The position numbers were made by a program, and so were the translations under genes. Below are positions 1 to 8,956 of a stretch of 64,000 bases of DNA, one piece after another (position 1 is the stretch's first letter; every line of letters starts with the position of its first letter). The stretch lies in assembly GCA_028818375.1 (NCBI GenBank), contig JAPPOB010000007.1:102490-166489 (forward strand), written 5' to 3'. Source of the stretch: Anaerolineaceae bacterium (GTDB taxonomy: Bacteria; Chloroflexota; Anaerolineae; Aggregatilineales; Phototrophicaceae). The notes beneath the pieces were generated by a model. It was not told the origin of the DNA. It did not search any database and was given only the letters and a program-made list of their open reading frames with translations.

Positions 1-50
<50 letters not shown>

Positions 51-58
51 CCAGGGCA

Positions 59-439
59 TTAGAGATCGCCCTGCCAGATTTCGAATTCATCAACATGGCG
101 TGACCGGTAATCGAAGGTGATTGCCGAGGCGGCACCCTGCCAACCCACGTAGGTATCCTCGCTGCGAGGCTTGCTCGACAGGTACACCGGGATGATTCGT
201 CTGTTCTGTTCGTCAAGTAGATAAATCAGACGATGGCTGCCGACCTGGGTTCGACGGAACAGCCCCTGCAATTCTGGATCGTCAACATCCCGCATCGGCG
301 CGTGTTTGCCACGCGGGCCCTGCTGCAGTTTCACAAGTTCGGCGACCAGCCTCTTGCGAAGCGTGGTGTATCGTTTCAGTGTTTTCCTGACATCCGCCCG
401 GAAGATTCCGTGCAGCAGGATTTCATATGAAGTAGTCAT
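59..439 (-). CDS. RelE/ParE-like toxin
   Basis: A 126-residue protein. The ATG at 437-439 is chosen because it gives a normal RelE-sized protein; the frame is also open a little further upstream. The centre and C-terminal half carry the RelE/ParE pattern: a basic helix (RADVRKTLKRYTTLRKRL), then LFRRTQVGSHRLIYLL, then IIPVYLSSKPRSEDTY. In known RelE proteins this fold cuts mRNA on the ribosome; ParE members act on gyrase. The start lies 17 bases inside the 3' end of the upstream gene, so the two are almost certainly translated together as a toxin-antitoxin pair. Assignment to RelE versus ParE is not possible by eye. The toxin follows its partner, the usual antitoxin-first order. Confidence 0.7.
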   Translation of the reverse strand: MTTSYEILLHGIFRADVRKTLKRYTTLRKRLVAELVKLQQGPRGKHAPMRDVDDPELQGLFRRTQVGSHRLIYLLDEQNRRIIPVYLSSKPRSEDTYVGWQGAASAITFDYRSRHVDEFEIWQGDL

Positions 440-1058
440 CCAGGGAGCTGATTCTGCGAACCTTGCTGGTCTCAAAGTCGGTTTCAGTGACGGCCCGGTT
501 CAACTCCGCCATAGACCGGAGCAACTCCGGTCGAGTCATGATTTCCAGATCTTCCGCCTGTTCATCATCAAGCGTGACGGATACAGAACTCCCGCTGTGC
601 CCACGCAACAAAACACGTCCGCGACGCATGCCCTGCAGACGCGGGTCACGGCACAGGTTTTCGTCGAGTTCGCGACATCTCAAACAGCCAAAGTGGGTAG
701 CACTAAGGCGAATTGCCTCCGCATGGGCGGGCAGGCCTTCCGCGAAGGCATCACAAAGTTCGCGCCAGGTTTCGCCGGGCCATGCCTTCCAGCGACCTTC
801 AGCGCTTGCGCCGTTGCGTAAAACCTGACGCTGCACGAGATCATCTTCGAACATATGCAGCAACTGGACGGATACGTCACGACTGTAGGGGCCTTGGCGG
901 CTGAAGTGAAAGGTGAAGGGTTTGGGATCGACGTCGCGCGTGGCGCAATAGAGCAGTTTCTGCAGGCGGTAGCTGCTGCGGACGCCATCGGGAAGCTGGT
1001 CGATGAGGTATATCAGCGTGAGCCGCTGGAAGGTCTGACGGTCTATGGTCCCGGTCAT
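423..1058 (-). CDS. Panacea/SocA-like antitoxin candidate
   Basis: A 211-residue protein from the ATG at 1056-1058, preceded by GGAGAGAG at a good Shine-Dalgarno distance. Residues 13-75 resemble the Panacea (DUF4065, SocA) domain: a helix with LQKLLYCA, then PFTFHFSRQGPYSRDV, where Panacea proteins show an LQKLLY helix and a GPYS motif. A Cys pair (CLRC) sits in the middle. The C-terminal third (VSVTLDDEQAEDLEIMTRPELLRSM) is acidic and helical. Panacea domains are known to neutralise many unrelated toxins. Here the downstream overlapping gene is RelE-like, which fits that promiscuity. The domain call is from pattern memory and moderate. Confidence 0.5.
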   Translation of the reverse strand: MTGTIDRQTFQRLTLIYLIDQLPDGVRSSYRLQKLLYCATRDVDPKPFTFHFSRQGPYSRDVSVQLLHMFEDDLVQRQVLRNGASAEGRWKAWPGETWRELCDAFAEGLPAHAEAIRLSATHFGCLRCRELDENLCRDPRLQGMRRGRVLLRGHSGSSVSVTLDDEQAEDLEIMTRPELLRSMAELNRAVTETDFETSKVRRISSLDDYFI

Positions 1059-1171
1059 GGCGCGAACTCTCTCCACTCCCACCAGTGTAGCACAGCCTTG
1101 AGGCAGCGATCGGCAGCCATCCACCGAAATGATCGCTCAAATGGTAAATCCCGGTGCTGACTACTCTTGCC

Positions 1172-1500
1172 TCAATTCTTCGGCTTATCCGTTAAATCGC
1201 TGCCGCTGTGCTTGCAGAGGATGGCCTCAGCCTGAATGAATTCTGGCAGTAGGGACATTTACGCATGCCAGCATAAGAACGAGCGGCGAGTTCCTGTTGC
1301 TTTTCCGCTATTTTCTCAGCACTGTCACTGACGAGCAAAATGATCAAAAGGCCCACAGGGCCAAATAGTAACCCCAAAAGCCATCCCGCTGCTTCGGAAC
1401 GGCCTCTGTTATGCATCATGGTCGAACTGATCAATCCAAAGATCAACCAGAGAATCAGTAAGAAAATAATTGCAACGAATGACAGCCCCGAGTTGTTCAT
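1172..1500 (-). pseudogene. Small two-TM membrane protein with frameshifted zinc ribbon
   Basis: The open frame runs from 1500 to a stop at 1192 (102 aa). It has two hydrophobic segments (about residues 7-27 and 39-57), a short charged helix, then KCPYC. At KCPYC the frame goes out of register near 1244. Reading one base over from there gives EFIQAEAILCKHSGSDL and a stop at 1172. This is the second half of the familiar CPYCAEFIKPEA..C..CG zinc ribbon. One base therefore seems to be missing. Even after repair the fourth ligand reads Ser instead of Cys (CKHSG). Either a sequencing indel hit a diverged gene or the gene is decaying. Function unknown; such proteins are membrane-anchored zinc-ribbon proteins. 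Confidence 0.65.
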
Positions 1501-1567
1501 ATCTCTCCCCTTTCGCTCAAGTCATTGGACAAAAAATCTTGGAGAGTGTCTTTCAGTTTTCGAAGCC

Positions 1568-2320
1568 TCACCCGAGCGGCCGGCCGCCATCCACCGGGAT
1601 CACGGCGCCGGTCGTGAAACGCAGTTGCGTGGCGACTACCAGTACCGCCGCGGCCACGTCTTCAGGACTGGCGATGCGCCCCAGCGGCGTTTTGTCACGC
1701 TGCTCCTGAATCAGCGGCGGCGGCATGCGCAGCGCGTATTCGCCTTCCACCCAGCCGGGAGACACGCTGACCACGCGGATCTGCGGCGCCAGCGCCCGCG
1801 CCAGACTCTTCGTCACGTTGTCCAGCGCGGCCTTGCTGGCGCAATAGGCGATGTTGCTGCCCAGCCCCGTGCGCCCCGCCACCGAGCTGATGTTGACCAC
1901 CAGGCCGCCCTCGCCCGCCGCAAGCAGGGGCCGCATGGCGCGCGCACAGGCGATGGCGCCGCGCACGTTGACGCGGAAGATGGAGTCGATGAGGTCATCG
2001 TCCAGGGCCTCCAGGTCATCGTGCGGCACGCCGCGGGTGATTCCCGCGTTGTTGACCAGCAGGTCCAGTCGACCAGGGCCTTCGGCAACGCGCCTTGCCA
2101 GCGCGGCCAGCGCGGCGCTGTCCTCCACGGCGGCCTGCGCGACGAGATGGCCCTCCCCTGGCAAGTCTGCTGCGAGAGCGACGGCCCGCGCCTGGTCACG
2201 GTTGAAGGTGATGACCACGGTCGCGCCGGCCGCCGCCAAGGCGCGACAGATGGCGCTGCCGATGCCGCCGGCGCCGCCGGTGACCAGCGCGACCTGACCT
2301 CTCAGCGGCTGCCACCCCAT
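1568..2320 (-). CDS. SDR-family NAD(P)-dependent oxidoreductase
   Basis: A 250-residue classical short-chain dehydrogenase. The start is taken at the ATG 2318-2320, which overlaps the stop of the upstream gene as TGATG; a longer frame exists but would lie inside that gene. Features in order are the TGGAGGIG cofactor loop, LLVNNAGITRG, the catalytic Ser in NISSVAG, YCASK (Tyr and Lys of the active site) and the C-terminal FTTGAVIPVDGG. It probably oxidises or reduces a small alcohol or ketone substrate. It is the last gene of a minus-strand operon with a HisD/HpsN-like enzyme. In sulfonate pathways HpsN works with SDR partners, so a role on the same substrate is plausible but inferred. Confidence 0.85.
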   Translation of the reverse strand: MGWQPLRGQVALVTGGAGGIGSAICRALAAAGATVVITFNRDQARAVALAADLPGEGHLVAQAAVEDSAALAALARRVAEGPGRLDLLVNNAGITRGVPHDDLEALDDDLIDSIFRVNVRGAIACARAMRPLLAAGEGGLVVNISSVAGRTGLGSNIAYCASKAALDNVTKSLARALAPQIRVVSVSPGWVEGEYALRMPPPLIQEQRDKTPLGRIASPEDVAAAVLVVATQLRFTTGAVIPVDGGRPLG

Positions 2321-3621
2321 CAGGTTGCCGCGGCGGCGACGCCCGCGCCGTAGCGTTCGGCGCGCAGTTCGCACTGGGCCTGATGGCCGCTGAAGCCCTC
2401 AAGGGCGCAGAGCCGCGCGCCCACCTCGCCCAGTTGCGCGCTGGCCTCGTCGCTGGTGACGCGCTGGTAGGTGACGGTCTTGAGGAACTTGCCGACCCAC
2501 AGGCCGCCGGTGTAGCGCGCCGCGCGTCTGGTGGGCAAGGTGTGGTTGGTGCCGATGACCTTGTCGCCGAAGGCCACGTTGGTGCGCGGCCCGAGGAAGA
2601 GCGCGCCGTAGTTGCCCAGACGCTCGAGAAACCAGTCCGGCTCCCGCGTGAGCACCTCGACGTGCTCGCTGGCAATGTCATCGGCGGCCATCACCATGTC
2701 CTCCTCGTCGTCAGCGAGGATGATTTCACCATAGTCGCGCCAGGCGACGCCGGCCAGATCGGCCGTCGTCAGGGTCTCCAGCTGTCGCCCGATCTCGACC
2801 TCGACGGCCTCGGCCAGCGCCCGGCTGGTGGTCAGCAGCACGGCCGGTGAGGTCGGGCCGTGTTCGGCCTGGCCCAGCAGATCGGTGGCGCAGATTTCAG
2901 CATCGCTGCTCTCGTCGGCGATGACCAGCACCTCGGTGGGGCCGGCCAGCAGGTCGATGCCCACGCGGCCGTAAAGCTGGCGCTTGGCCTCGGCCACAAA
3001 GGCGTTGCCCGGGCCGACCAGCATGTCGACCGGCTCTATACCGATCAGGCCGCAGGCCATGGCCGCCAGGGCCTGCACCCCGCCCAGCAGGTAAATCTCG
3101 TCCGCGCCGCCGAAGTGAATGGCGGCGACCGTCGCTGCCGGCAGTTCGCCGTTAATGGGTGGCGTGCAGGCCACCAGGCAGGGGACGCCGGCCGTCTTCG
3201 CGGTCACCACGCTCATGTGCGCGGAGGCGACCATCGGATAGCGGCCGCCTGGCACGTAGCAGCCCACACGCGCCACCGGAATGTTGCGCTGGCCGAGGAC
3301 CACGCCCGGCAGCGTCTCCACCTCAATGTCGCGCAGGGAAGCGCGCTGGGCCTCGGCAAAGTTGCGCACCTGCGCCTGGGCGAAGCGTATGTCGTCGCAG
3401 ACCTGCGGCGGCAGCGTGGCGATGGCTGCCTCGATCCGCTCGGGCGTGAGGCGAAAGTCCTCCGGGGACCAGTTGTCAAAGCGCTGCGAGAGTTCGCGCA
3501 GGGCCTCGTCGCCGCGCGCCTCAAGGTCCGCCAGCAACTCGCGCACGGTGACCTCGACCTGCGCGGCGGCGGCGTCCCGCGCCGCGGCGGTCCTGCCACG
3601 TTTCAGATAGTGCAGGGCCAT
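2320..3621 (-). CDS. HisD-family dehydrogenase, HpsN-like
   Basis: A 433-residue histidinol-dehydrogenase-family protein with a clear AAGGGA ribosome site. The known catalytic set is visible: Gln and His of GQAEHGP, Glu-His in ASEHVEV, Asp in [14 protein letters not shown] and a C-terminal His in [14 protein letters not shown] and VDMLVGPGN are also present. The N-terminus (YLKRG..., [12 protein letters not shown]) and the [12 protein letters not shown] segment are closer to the HpsN/sulfopropanediol 3-dehydrogenase branch than to biosynthetic HisD. No other his gene is nearby. A four-electron NAD-dependent oxidation of a primary alcohol to an acid is expected. The substrate could be dihydroxypropanesulfonate or another polyol; this is inference from subfamily look and context. 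Confidence 0.75.
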   Translation of the reverse strand: MALHYLKRGRTAAARDAAAAQVEVTVRELLADLEARGDEALRELSQRFDNWSPEDFRLTPERIEAAIATLPPQVCDDIRFAQAQVRNFAEAQRASLRDIEVETLPGVVLGQRNIPVARVGCYVPGGRYPMVASAHMSVVTAKTAGVPCLVACTPPINGELPAATVAAIHFGGADEIYLLGGVQALAAMACGLIGIEPVDMLVGPGNAFVAEAKRQLYGRVGIDLLAGPTEVLVIADESSDAEICATDLLGQAEHGPTSPAVLLTTSRALAEAVEVEIGRQLETLTTADLAGVAWRDYGEIILADDEEDMVMAADDIASEHVEVLTREPDWFLERLGNYGALFLGPRTNVAFGDKVIGTNHTLPTRRAARYTGGLWVGKFLKTVTYQRVTSDEASAQLGEVGARLCALEGFSGHQAQCELRAERYGAGVAAAAT

Positions 3622-3754
3622 CGTTGTTCCCTTTCAGCTCTTCGTTGTCGACGCGTCTGCCGCTGCAGCGGCGCCAGGGCTGCATCACCTGGTTCAGCCA
3701 GATCAGGTGCGTCAGTTCCGTGGCGTCTCTGGCGAGCAGCCCGGGGCGTTCACA

Positions 3755-4909
3755 TCAGGCCCACAGACGCTCGCTGGCGAGGCGCGCACCCTCGGCCAGG
3801 GAGCGCAGCTTGGCCCAGGCGATGTCCGGGTGCACCGCGCCAAAGCCGGCGAAGGTGCCGAAGCCGCAGTCCGTGCCGGCCAGCACACGCTCGCGCCCGA
3901 CGATGGCCGCGTAGCGTTCGATGCGTTCGGCGACCAGCTGCGGGTGCTCGACAAAGTTGGTGGTGGTATCCAGCACGCCGGGGATCAGGATGCGCTCGTC
4001 GCCGAGGTCGGCGTCGGCCCAGACCCGCCATTCATGCGCGTGGCGCGGGTTGGCGCCTTCGAACTGGATGGCCTGCGCCTTCACCTGCAGCACGATGTCG
4101 ATGACCTCGGCCAGGTCGACGTCGCGCGTGTGGGGCCCCTCGTAGTTGCCCCAGCAGAGGTGAATGCGCACGCTCTCCACCGGGACGTTTTCCAGCGCGG
4201 CGTTCAGCGCTTCCACCTGCATGGCGGCAGCGCGCCGGAAGGTCGCCGTGTCCGCGTCACGAAAGCGAATGTGACGCCCCATGGCCAGGTCCGGGCAATC
4301 GACCTGCAGCAGCAGGCCCGCCCCGGTGATGCGCTCGTACTCCACCTTCATCACCGCCGCCAGGGCCTCAAGGTAGTCCGCGTCGCTGCGGTAGTACTCG
4401 TTGGGCTGGAAGACGGCGATGACGCCCGGCGAGGCCGCGTTCATGAAGGCTTCCTGCGCGCCGGCGGCGCGGGCCGCGGCCCTCAGGTTGGCGATGTCCT
4501 TCTCCAGCGGCGCCAGATCGCGCAGCTCGATGGGCCCGCGCACCACCGGCCGATGATACTGCGGCGTGCCGCCCTGCTGCGCCAGACGGTCGCGGAAGGC
4601 CGGGAACTCGTCCAGGTCCAGCGGGGTAGCGCGCGGCGGCGGCGCATCCGACAGTTCGAAGCCGGTCAGGCGGTGGCGCATGTAGGTCGCGTAGCTGATC
4701 TTGCTCATTTCGCCGTCGCTGATGACGTCCACGCCGGCGTCGGCCTGCTGCTGCGCGACCTCGCGCACGGCGCGGGTCATGGTCGCGTCGAAGGCGGACT
4801 CGTCGTAGTCGGCGCCGCTGTCCTGGGCGAAGAGCTGGTCAACGACCTCCTGCGGCCGCGGCAGGCTGCCGACGTGCGTGGTGAGGATGCGCTCGCGGCT
4901 GTGTTTCAC
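3755..4909 (-). CDS. MetE C-terminal-like, cobalamin-independent methyltransferase
   Basis: A 384-residue homolog of the C-terminal catalytic half of MetE. It starts at GTG 4907-4909, which overlaps the cupin stop as GTGA. The N-terminus has TTHVGSLPRP. Later come SDGEMSKISY, IHLCWGNYEGPH (His and Cys zinc ligands) and GTDCGFGTF (third ligand Cys). It lacks the N-terminal half found in full-length MetE (about 750 aa). Stand-alone versions use diverse methyl donors or act on epoxide- or thiol-containing compounds, so methionine synthesis should not be assumed. The coupling to a cupin and two dehydrogenases suggests a catabolic role. The 133-base gap to the next gene (3622-3754) has no convincing gene. 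Confidence 0.8.
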   Translation of the reverse strand: MKHSRERILTTHVGSLPRPQEVVDQLFAQDSGADYDESAFDATMTRAVREVAQQQADAGVDVISDGEMSKISYATYMRHRLTGFELSDAPPPRATPLDLDEFPAFRDRLAQQGGTPQYHRPVVRGPIELRDLAPLEKDIANLRAAARAAGAQEAFMNAASPGVIAVFQPNEYYRSDADYLEALAAVMKVEYERITGAGLLLQVDCPDLAMGRHIRFRDADTATFRRAAAMQVEALNAALENVPVESVRIHLCWGNYEGPHTRDVDLAEVIDIVLQVKAQAIQFEGANPRHAHEWRVWADADLGDERILIPGVLDTTTNFVEHPQLVAERIERYAAIVGRERVLAGTDCGFGTFAGFGAVHPDIAWAKLRSLAEGARLASERLWA

Positions 4910-5550
4910 GCGCCGTTTTTCCCCTGCCCGTCCGGTCGCCAGTCCGCCAGGCTGCAGCCGGTGAGCTCCTGGTAGAGCGTGAGCAGGCGTTCCTGCTGCT
5001 GTTGCCTGAGCTGCTCATAGTCCGGCGGCTGGACCATCTTGCCCTTGTCGTCCGCGTGGAAGCCATGCGTCGCAGCCTGCTGCTCGATCTGCGGCGACCA
5101 GTAGGGGTCCTTGCCCTGGTAGACTTCGTGCGCCTCCAGCACGGCGAAGAACCAGCCGACCTCCTCGCCTCGGTATTCGAAGCTGCGGTACATGCCGGGC
5201 GGCAGGGAGATCAGGTCCCAGGCGTCCAGATCAAAATGGCCCTCGGCCTTGGCCGGATCATCGCTGTTGCCCCAGTAAAAGCGCCAGGGGCCGCACAGGA
5301 TGAAGAAACTCTCGGTGTAATCGTGCGTGTGCCAGGCGGGGCCGCAGCCGGGCGGCGCCCAGGCCATGCCCAACTGGAAGCGATGCGGCGCGGTGATCAT
5401 GCGCTGCAGGCGAAAGTCCGGGTTCTCGCTGGCGGTGTCGCCGATGACAGCGTAGTTCATGCGCCAGTGCGCCGGCAGAATGCTGTCGATAAACATCAGC
5501 GGCACGCCGCGCGCCTTCATGTCATCGAAGCGCATGACCATTTTGCTCAT
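4906..5550 (-). CDS. Cupin-domain protein
   Basis: A 214-residue protein from the ATG at 5548-5550, preceded by AGGAAAGC. A GTG ten codons earlier is an alternative. The cupin signature is WHTHDYTESFFIL (two His and a Glu of motif 1) with a second motif around ISLPPGMYRSFEYRG. The C-terminus extends about 80 residues and ends in a Gln-rich helix (EQLRQQQQERLL). Cupins of this shape bind a divalent metal and are dioxygenases, isomerases or small-molecule sensors. It is the first gene of the cupin-MetE-HisD-SDR operon and overlaps the next gene by four bases. A TAGACT hexamer lies on the minus strand about 70 bases upstream. Confidence 0.75.
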   Translation of the reverse strand: MSKMVMRFDDMKARGVPLMFIDSILPAHWRMNYAVIGDTASENPDFRLQRMITAPHRFQLGMAWAPPGCGPAWHTHDYTESFFILCGPWRFYWGNSDDPAKAEGHFDLDAWDLISLPPGMYRSFEYRGEEVGWFFAVLEAHEVYQGKDPYWSPQIEQQAATHGFHADDKGKMVQPPDYEQLRQQQQERLLTLYQELTGCSLADWRPDGQGKNGA

Positions 5551-5667
5551 GCTTTCCTGTGTCTGTTTGGGATGTTTCACGGCTTCGCCTCGCGCGGGTG
5601 AAATCGGCTACGTACGGCGGCCCAGTCTACTCCGCGCAAGGGTCAGGGACAAGGTTGGGGATGGGTG

Positions 5668-8490
5668 TTACGAGGAGCCCATCACTCGCGCCTTCTGTGC
5701 GTCGGTCAGGCCGTAGAGTGAGCAGACGGCCGCGTCGATTTCCGCGTTCAGGGCGTCCAAGCGGCGACCCAGTTCTTCCTGCTCGTGGCTGCCTTTCATG
5801 GCCGCGGCGTGGCGCGGGGCAAGGTCGAGCGCTTCACGAACGCAGAGCTCGATAGTCTGGCGGCGCGGTTCGTTTGGGTCTGCGGGGACGATGGGGATGC
5901 GGGAAACGTAAGGCTTTTTCCAGCGGAGACCCGCCTTTCGATTTGTACTCCCCAGTGCAGCTGCATTTTGCTTGAAGTAGTGCAACAAAGGTTTGGAGTT
6001 CAAAATACCCAGCAGGTAGACATCACTAACGGAAATGATGTGGACAGTGTCTCTTGGATAGAAACCTGCCGTATCCAGAGTGAATCTGCCCTCAGGCGAT
6101 ATTTCCGGGTATATCAGCTTGGGTTGCTCGAAATCAGTAAATCGGGATTGGGGAGGGTATGTTTCCCACCACTGTTTGCCCTGATTTTTACGGGAAAAAA
6201 TCTGTGGGATGAATTTCGAGAGGTGATTCATAATTTGCGGGTGGTGCTTACGCATCCAGATTTCCGGGTCTTCGTCTCCACACTGCTCTCTGGTCCAACC
6301 AGTGTGGATTCCAATCAAAAACTCGTCATTAAACTCAACAAAATACCTGCGCAGGTCTTTGCCCGCGAGTAAAGGCCGTAACAATGGTGCGCTTTGCGGA
6401 TTCGTCCTGACAATTGAGTTTCGAAGTCCCTTTGGGATGATAAACGCACCATTCATGCCAGTAACAATTCCGCGAACCATCACAACTTGGTCGCCAAGGT
6501 ACTCCTGTAACTCAATACTCGTGACTCGCATTTGGTCGTGAATTTTTGCTTCTGCATCTGTTGAAAATGACCAGATGTTCTGAGACAGTGACCGAGAGTC
6601 CTGTGCTGCGAGTCCTTCACTAACGGCAATGTCGAAATCCAAAACATTCTGGTCGAAATCGTCCGATCTCAATTCGTCAGTTGCGGAAAAATAGAACTCG
6701 TAAGTGTCAGATGGTGTTTTTTGCCTTTGTGTCACGACAATTGCTGAATCAACAGCAACACCTCTGAAAACTTTGACCCCTGCAAGATCAACGATGTCTT
6801 GAAATTTCGAGTTCTCCGCAAGGAAATTCCGGAGTCGTTTTGCATTCAGAGACCTGAAGAACTTGTTGGAAGAGATGAACCCAAGTAATCCACCTTCGCA
6901 CAACAGATTCAGCGCCCTTTCATAGAAATAGAAATACAGGTCCGCTCTCGGCTTGAAGGAACAATATGTCGCTTCTGCAATTGCCTTAAACTCCTGCGAC
7001 AGCGCCTCTTGGCGAACATACGGCGGATTGCCAATCACCACGTCGAAGCCGCCCCCGCCGAATACCGGCGGGAACTCGCGCTGCCAGTCAAAAGACTCAT
7101 CGACAAGGCTGTTACCCTCACGGACATTGGGAATTTCAGGCAAAAGCTCCTGTTTGTCCACCGCCCGCAGCCACAGGTTCAGCCGTGTCACTTCCACGGC
7201 CTGCGTATCCAGGTCCACGCCGAATAAATTCGCCCCAAGAATATGGCGCCGACGTTTGGTCGTTTCACTCAAGCTGTGGTCGTTTTGCGCGAACCAGTCG
7301 TCCAGCACGTCGAAGGCGGCGATGAGAAAGCTCCCGGAGCCGCAGGCAGGGTCCAGCACGCGCAGCTGCCGCGCTGCTTCCAGACCGCCCCTCTCCATGG
7401 CCGCCTCCAGGGCGCGCGTTAGCGTGTTGCGCACGATGTAACTGACGATGTAGCGCGGCGTATAGTAGATGCCCTGCAGCTTGCGCCGCTCGCGCTCGGC
7501 TTGGACCTTTGTCAGATACTGTTCGTAAATGGTGCCCAGAACATCCACGCCTATGGCGGAAAAATTGTAGGTCGTCCCATCTATCCGGTGGTCCAGCCCC
7601 TTTACCATGTCCACGAGCGGCTGGGCTTCACCAACATAGTCTTCCGAAAAGTGCCTCGCGAACAGCCTCGCGTTGTAGACATCATCCAGTTGCCGGAACA
7701 GATCGACCAAGCGTTTCGGCAGGGCAGCGCTGGTACGTGGATTGTCGACAAGTTCGTGCGCCAGAGAAACCAGATGCGGGTCTTCTATTCCACGATCTTC
7801 GACACTGCGGATGAATATCAAGCGGTTCAGAATACGTTGAACGGCCTCTTCACATTGCTCTTGCGTCCAGTTTTCGTTGTAAGCCTGGGCTGCGCCAAGC
7901 AGGTCGCGCCGCCATTCAGCAAGGTCTTCAAACAATTGTTCATCAACAGGCTGCCGGCGCGGCAGCCCACGCATCTGTTTGGCCAGTTCACGGGTATCAG
8001 TTGGCGTGCGACTCAACAGCCACAGGTCATCAAAACGGCTCTCATATTCGCTGTGGTGTAGTACCAGCACGGGGCGATGACGTTCCCCCCGTCCAAAGTG
8101 GCTGGCGTAGAACACCCTGATTTCATCGAAGTTGCAGAGGACAGCCCAGTCCACGCCCTGGTTCCATGCATAGTCCGTTGCCTGACGAATGCTGTCTGAA
8201 TCGTCCAAAGATGCTGTTGGGCGTTTGGCTTCCAACAGGAAACGAGTTACGCCACGAGTCTTGAATGCGTAATCGACGCGCTTTCTTCGATTGACGGTGT
8301 CTTCACGCGCGACCTCGGCGTTATCGTGCATATTCCAGCCCAGCGCAGCAAAGAGCGGATCGATGAAGTCGTTGCGCGTGGCGGTTTCGTTGTAGGCCCG
8401 GCGTCGGGCGGGGGTCAGGTTTTCAAATCTTGCGACCAAGTCGCGGATGGCGGCTCGGGCCCGGTCGCGATCCAGTCGCGCGCTAGTCAT
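5668..8490 (-). CDS. Type IIG restriction-modification enzyme (Eco57I-like)
   Basis: A 940-residue fusion. Residues 1-130 form a PD-(D/E)xK nuclease (Asp73 in RVDYAF, Glu87 and Lys89 in LLEAKR). Residues 200-360 are a helical connector. Residues 376-500 are an N6-adenine methylase with motif I LDPACGSGSF (379-388) and motif IV NPPY (488-491). The rest is a target-recognition region ending in a short helical tail. One polypeptide would thus recognise, methylate and cut DNA. The base composition of the target-recognition half (about 5900-7000) is visibly more AT-rich than the N-terminal half, as often seen when specificity domains are exchanged. It starts 12 bases after the restored TIR-like frame, probably in one operon. 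Function as an anti-phage system is family knowledge. Confidence 0.88.
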   Translation of the reverse strand: MTSARLDRDRARAAIRDLVARFENLTPARRRAYNETATRNDFIDPLFAALGWNMHDNAEVAREDTVNRRKRVDYAFKTRGVTRFLLEAKRPTASLDDSDSIRQATDYAWNQGVDWAVLCNFDEIRVFYASHFGRGERHRPVLVLHHSEYESRFDDLWLLSRTPTDTRELAKQMRGLPRRQPVDEQLFEDLAEWRRDLLGAAQAYNENWTQEQCEEAVQRILNRLIFIRSVEDRGIEDPHLVSLAHELVDNPRTSAALPKRLVDLFRQLDDVYNARLFARHFSEDYVGEAQPLVDMVKGLDHRIDGTTYNFSAIGVDVLGTIYEQYLTKVQAERERRKLQGIYYTPRYIVSYIVRNTLTRALEAAMERGGLEAARQLRVLDPACGSGSFLIAAFDVLDDWFAQNDHSLSETTKRRRHILGANLFGVDLDTQAVEVTRLNLWLRAVDKQELLPEIPNVREGNSLVDESFDWQREFPPVFGGGGFDVVIGNPPYVRQEALSQEFKAIAEATYCSFKPRADLYFYFYERALNLLCEGGLLGFISSNKFFRSLNAKRLRNFLAENSKFQDIVDLAGVKVFRGVAVDSAIVVTQRQKTPSDTYEFYFSATDELRSDDFDQNVLDFDIAVSEGLAAQDSRSLSQNIWSFSTDAEAKIHDQMRVTSIELQEYLGDQVVMVRGIVTGMNGAFIIPKGLRNSIVRTNPQSAPLLRPLLAGKDLRRYFVEFNDEFLIGIHTGWTREQCGDEDPEIWMRKHHPQIMNHLSKFIPQIFSRKNQGKQWWETYPPQSRFTDFEQPKLIYPEISPEGRFTLDTAGFYPRDTVHIISVSDVYLLGILNSKPLLHYFKQNAAALGSTNRKAGLRWKKPYVSRIPIVPADPNEPRRQTIELCVREALDLAPRHAAAMKGSHEQEELGRRLDALNAEIDAAVCSLYGLTDAQKARVMGSS

Positions 8491-8502
8491 GGCGCGGCCA
8501 TT

Positions 8503-8956
8503 TTAACGTCCAGCATCTTGCGCGGCCTGTTCGAGCCAGGCTCCAACTCTCGTTTCTGAAGTGCCCGGGACCCATCGATACACAGGATAGCCATGCATGC
8601 GCCACGGAGGCTCTCCAGATGTTTCAGTGCCAGCATTCATGTCTTTTATTGCATCAAGGCGGATTCCCAGCAGTCCATTTTTGGGGATTCTTCAACAAGG
8701 ATTGCTGAATTTCGTAGTCAACCCATTTCCGTTCACTTGTCTTTGCACCGATAAGCACGACTGTGACCGATGTGTACTTCAACTCTCTGTTGATCCAACG
8801 TTTGATGGCCAAATCACTGGTTTTGCGGACTTCTTCCCACTCAACGCCGTCAAGAAATTGCCATTCGTCACGATCCAGGAATCTCTGACTGTTGCGTACC
8901 ACAGCCGCACGACGAACATCGCGTTCATAGTGGAAACTGAAGAACACTCTACGCAT
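8503..8956 (-). pseudogene. TIR-like (MTH538/ThsB-type) protein, frameshifted
   Basis: The uninterrupted frame gives 100 residues (8956-8654) starting RRVFFSFHYERDVRRA. It includes WEEVRKTSDLAIKRWINREL and TSVTVVLIGAKTSERKWVDYEI, the hallmarks of the MTH538 TIR-like family (DUF1863) that includes the Thoeris sensor ThsB. Near 8683-8686 (a CCCC run on the coding strand) the frame slips. Removing one C gives KNGLLGIRLDAIKDMNAG, EPPWRMHGYPVYRW and a natural stop at 8503, restoring about 151 residues of normal family length. The break is thus a single-base insertion, true or from assembly. It overlaps the upstream membrane-protein gene by eight bases and ends 12 bases before the restriction enzyme. 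Confidence 0.8.

Noticed and set aside
2320..3621. Biosynthetic histidinol dehydrogenase (hisD)
   Set aside because: No histidine genes nearby, and N-terminal and PGGRYPM segments are closer to HpsN-type dehydrogenases, so no gene symbol was given.
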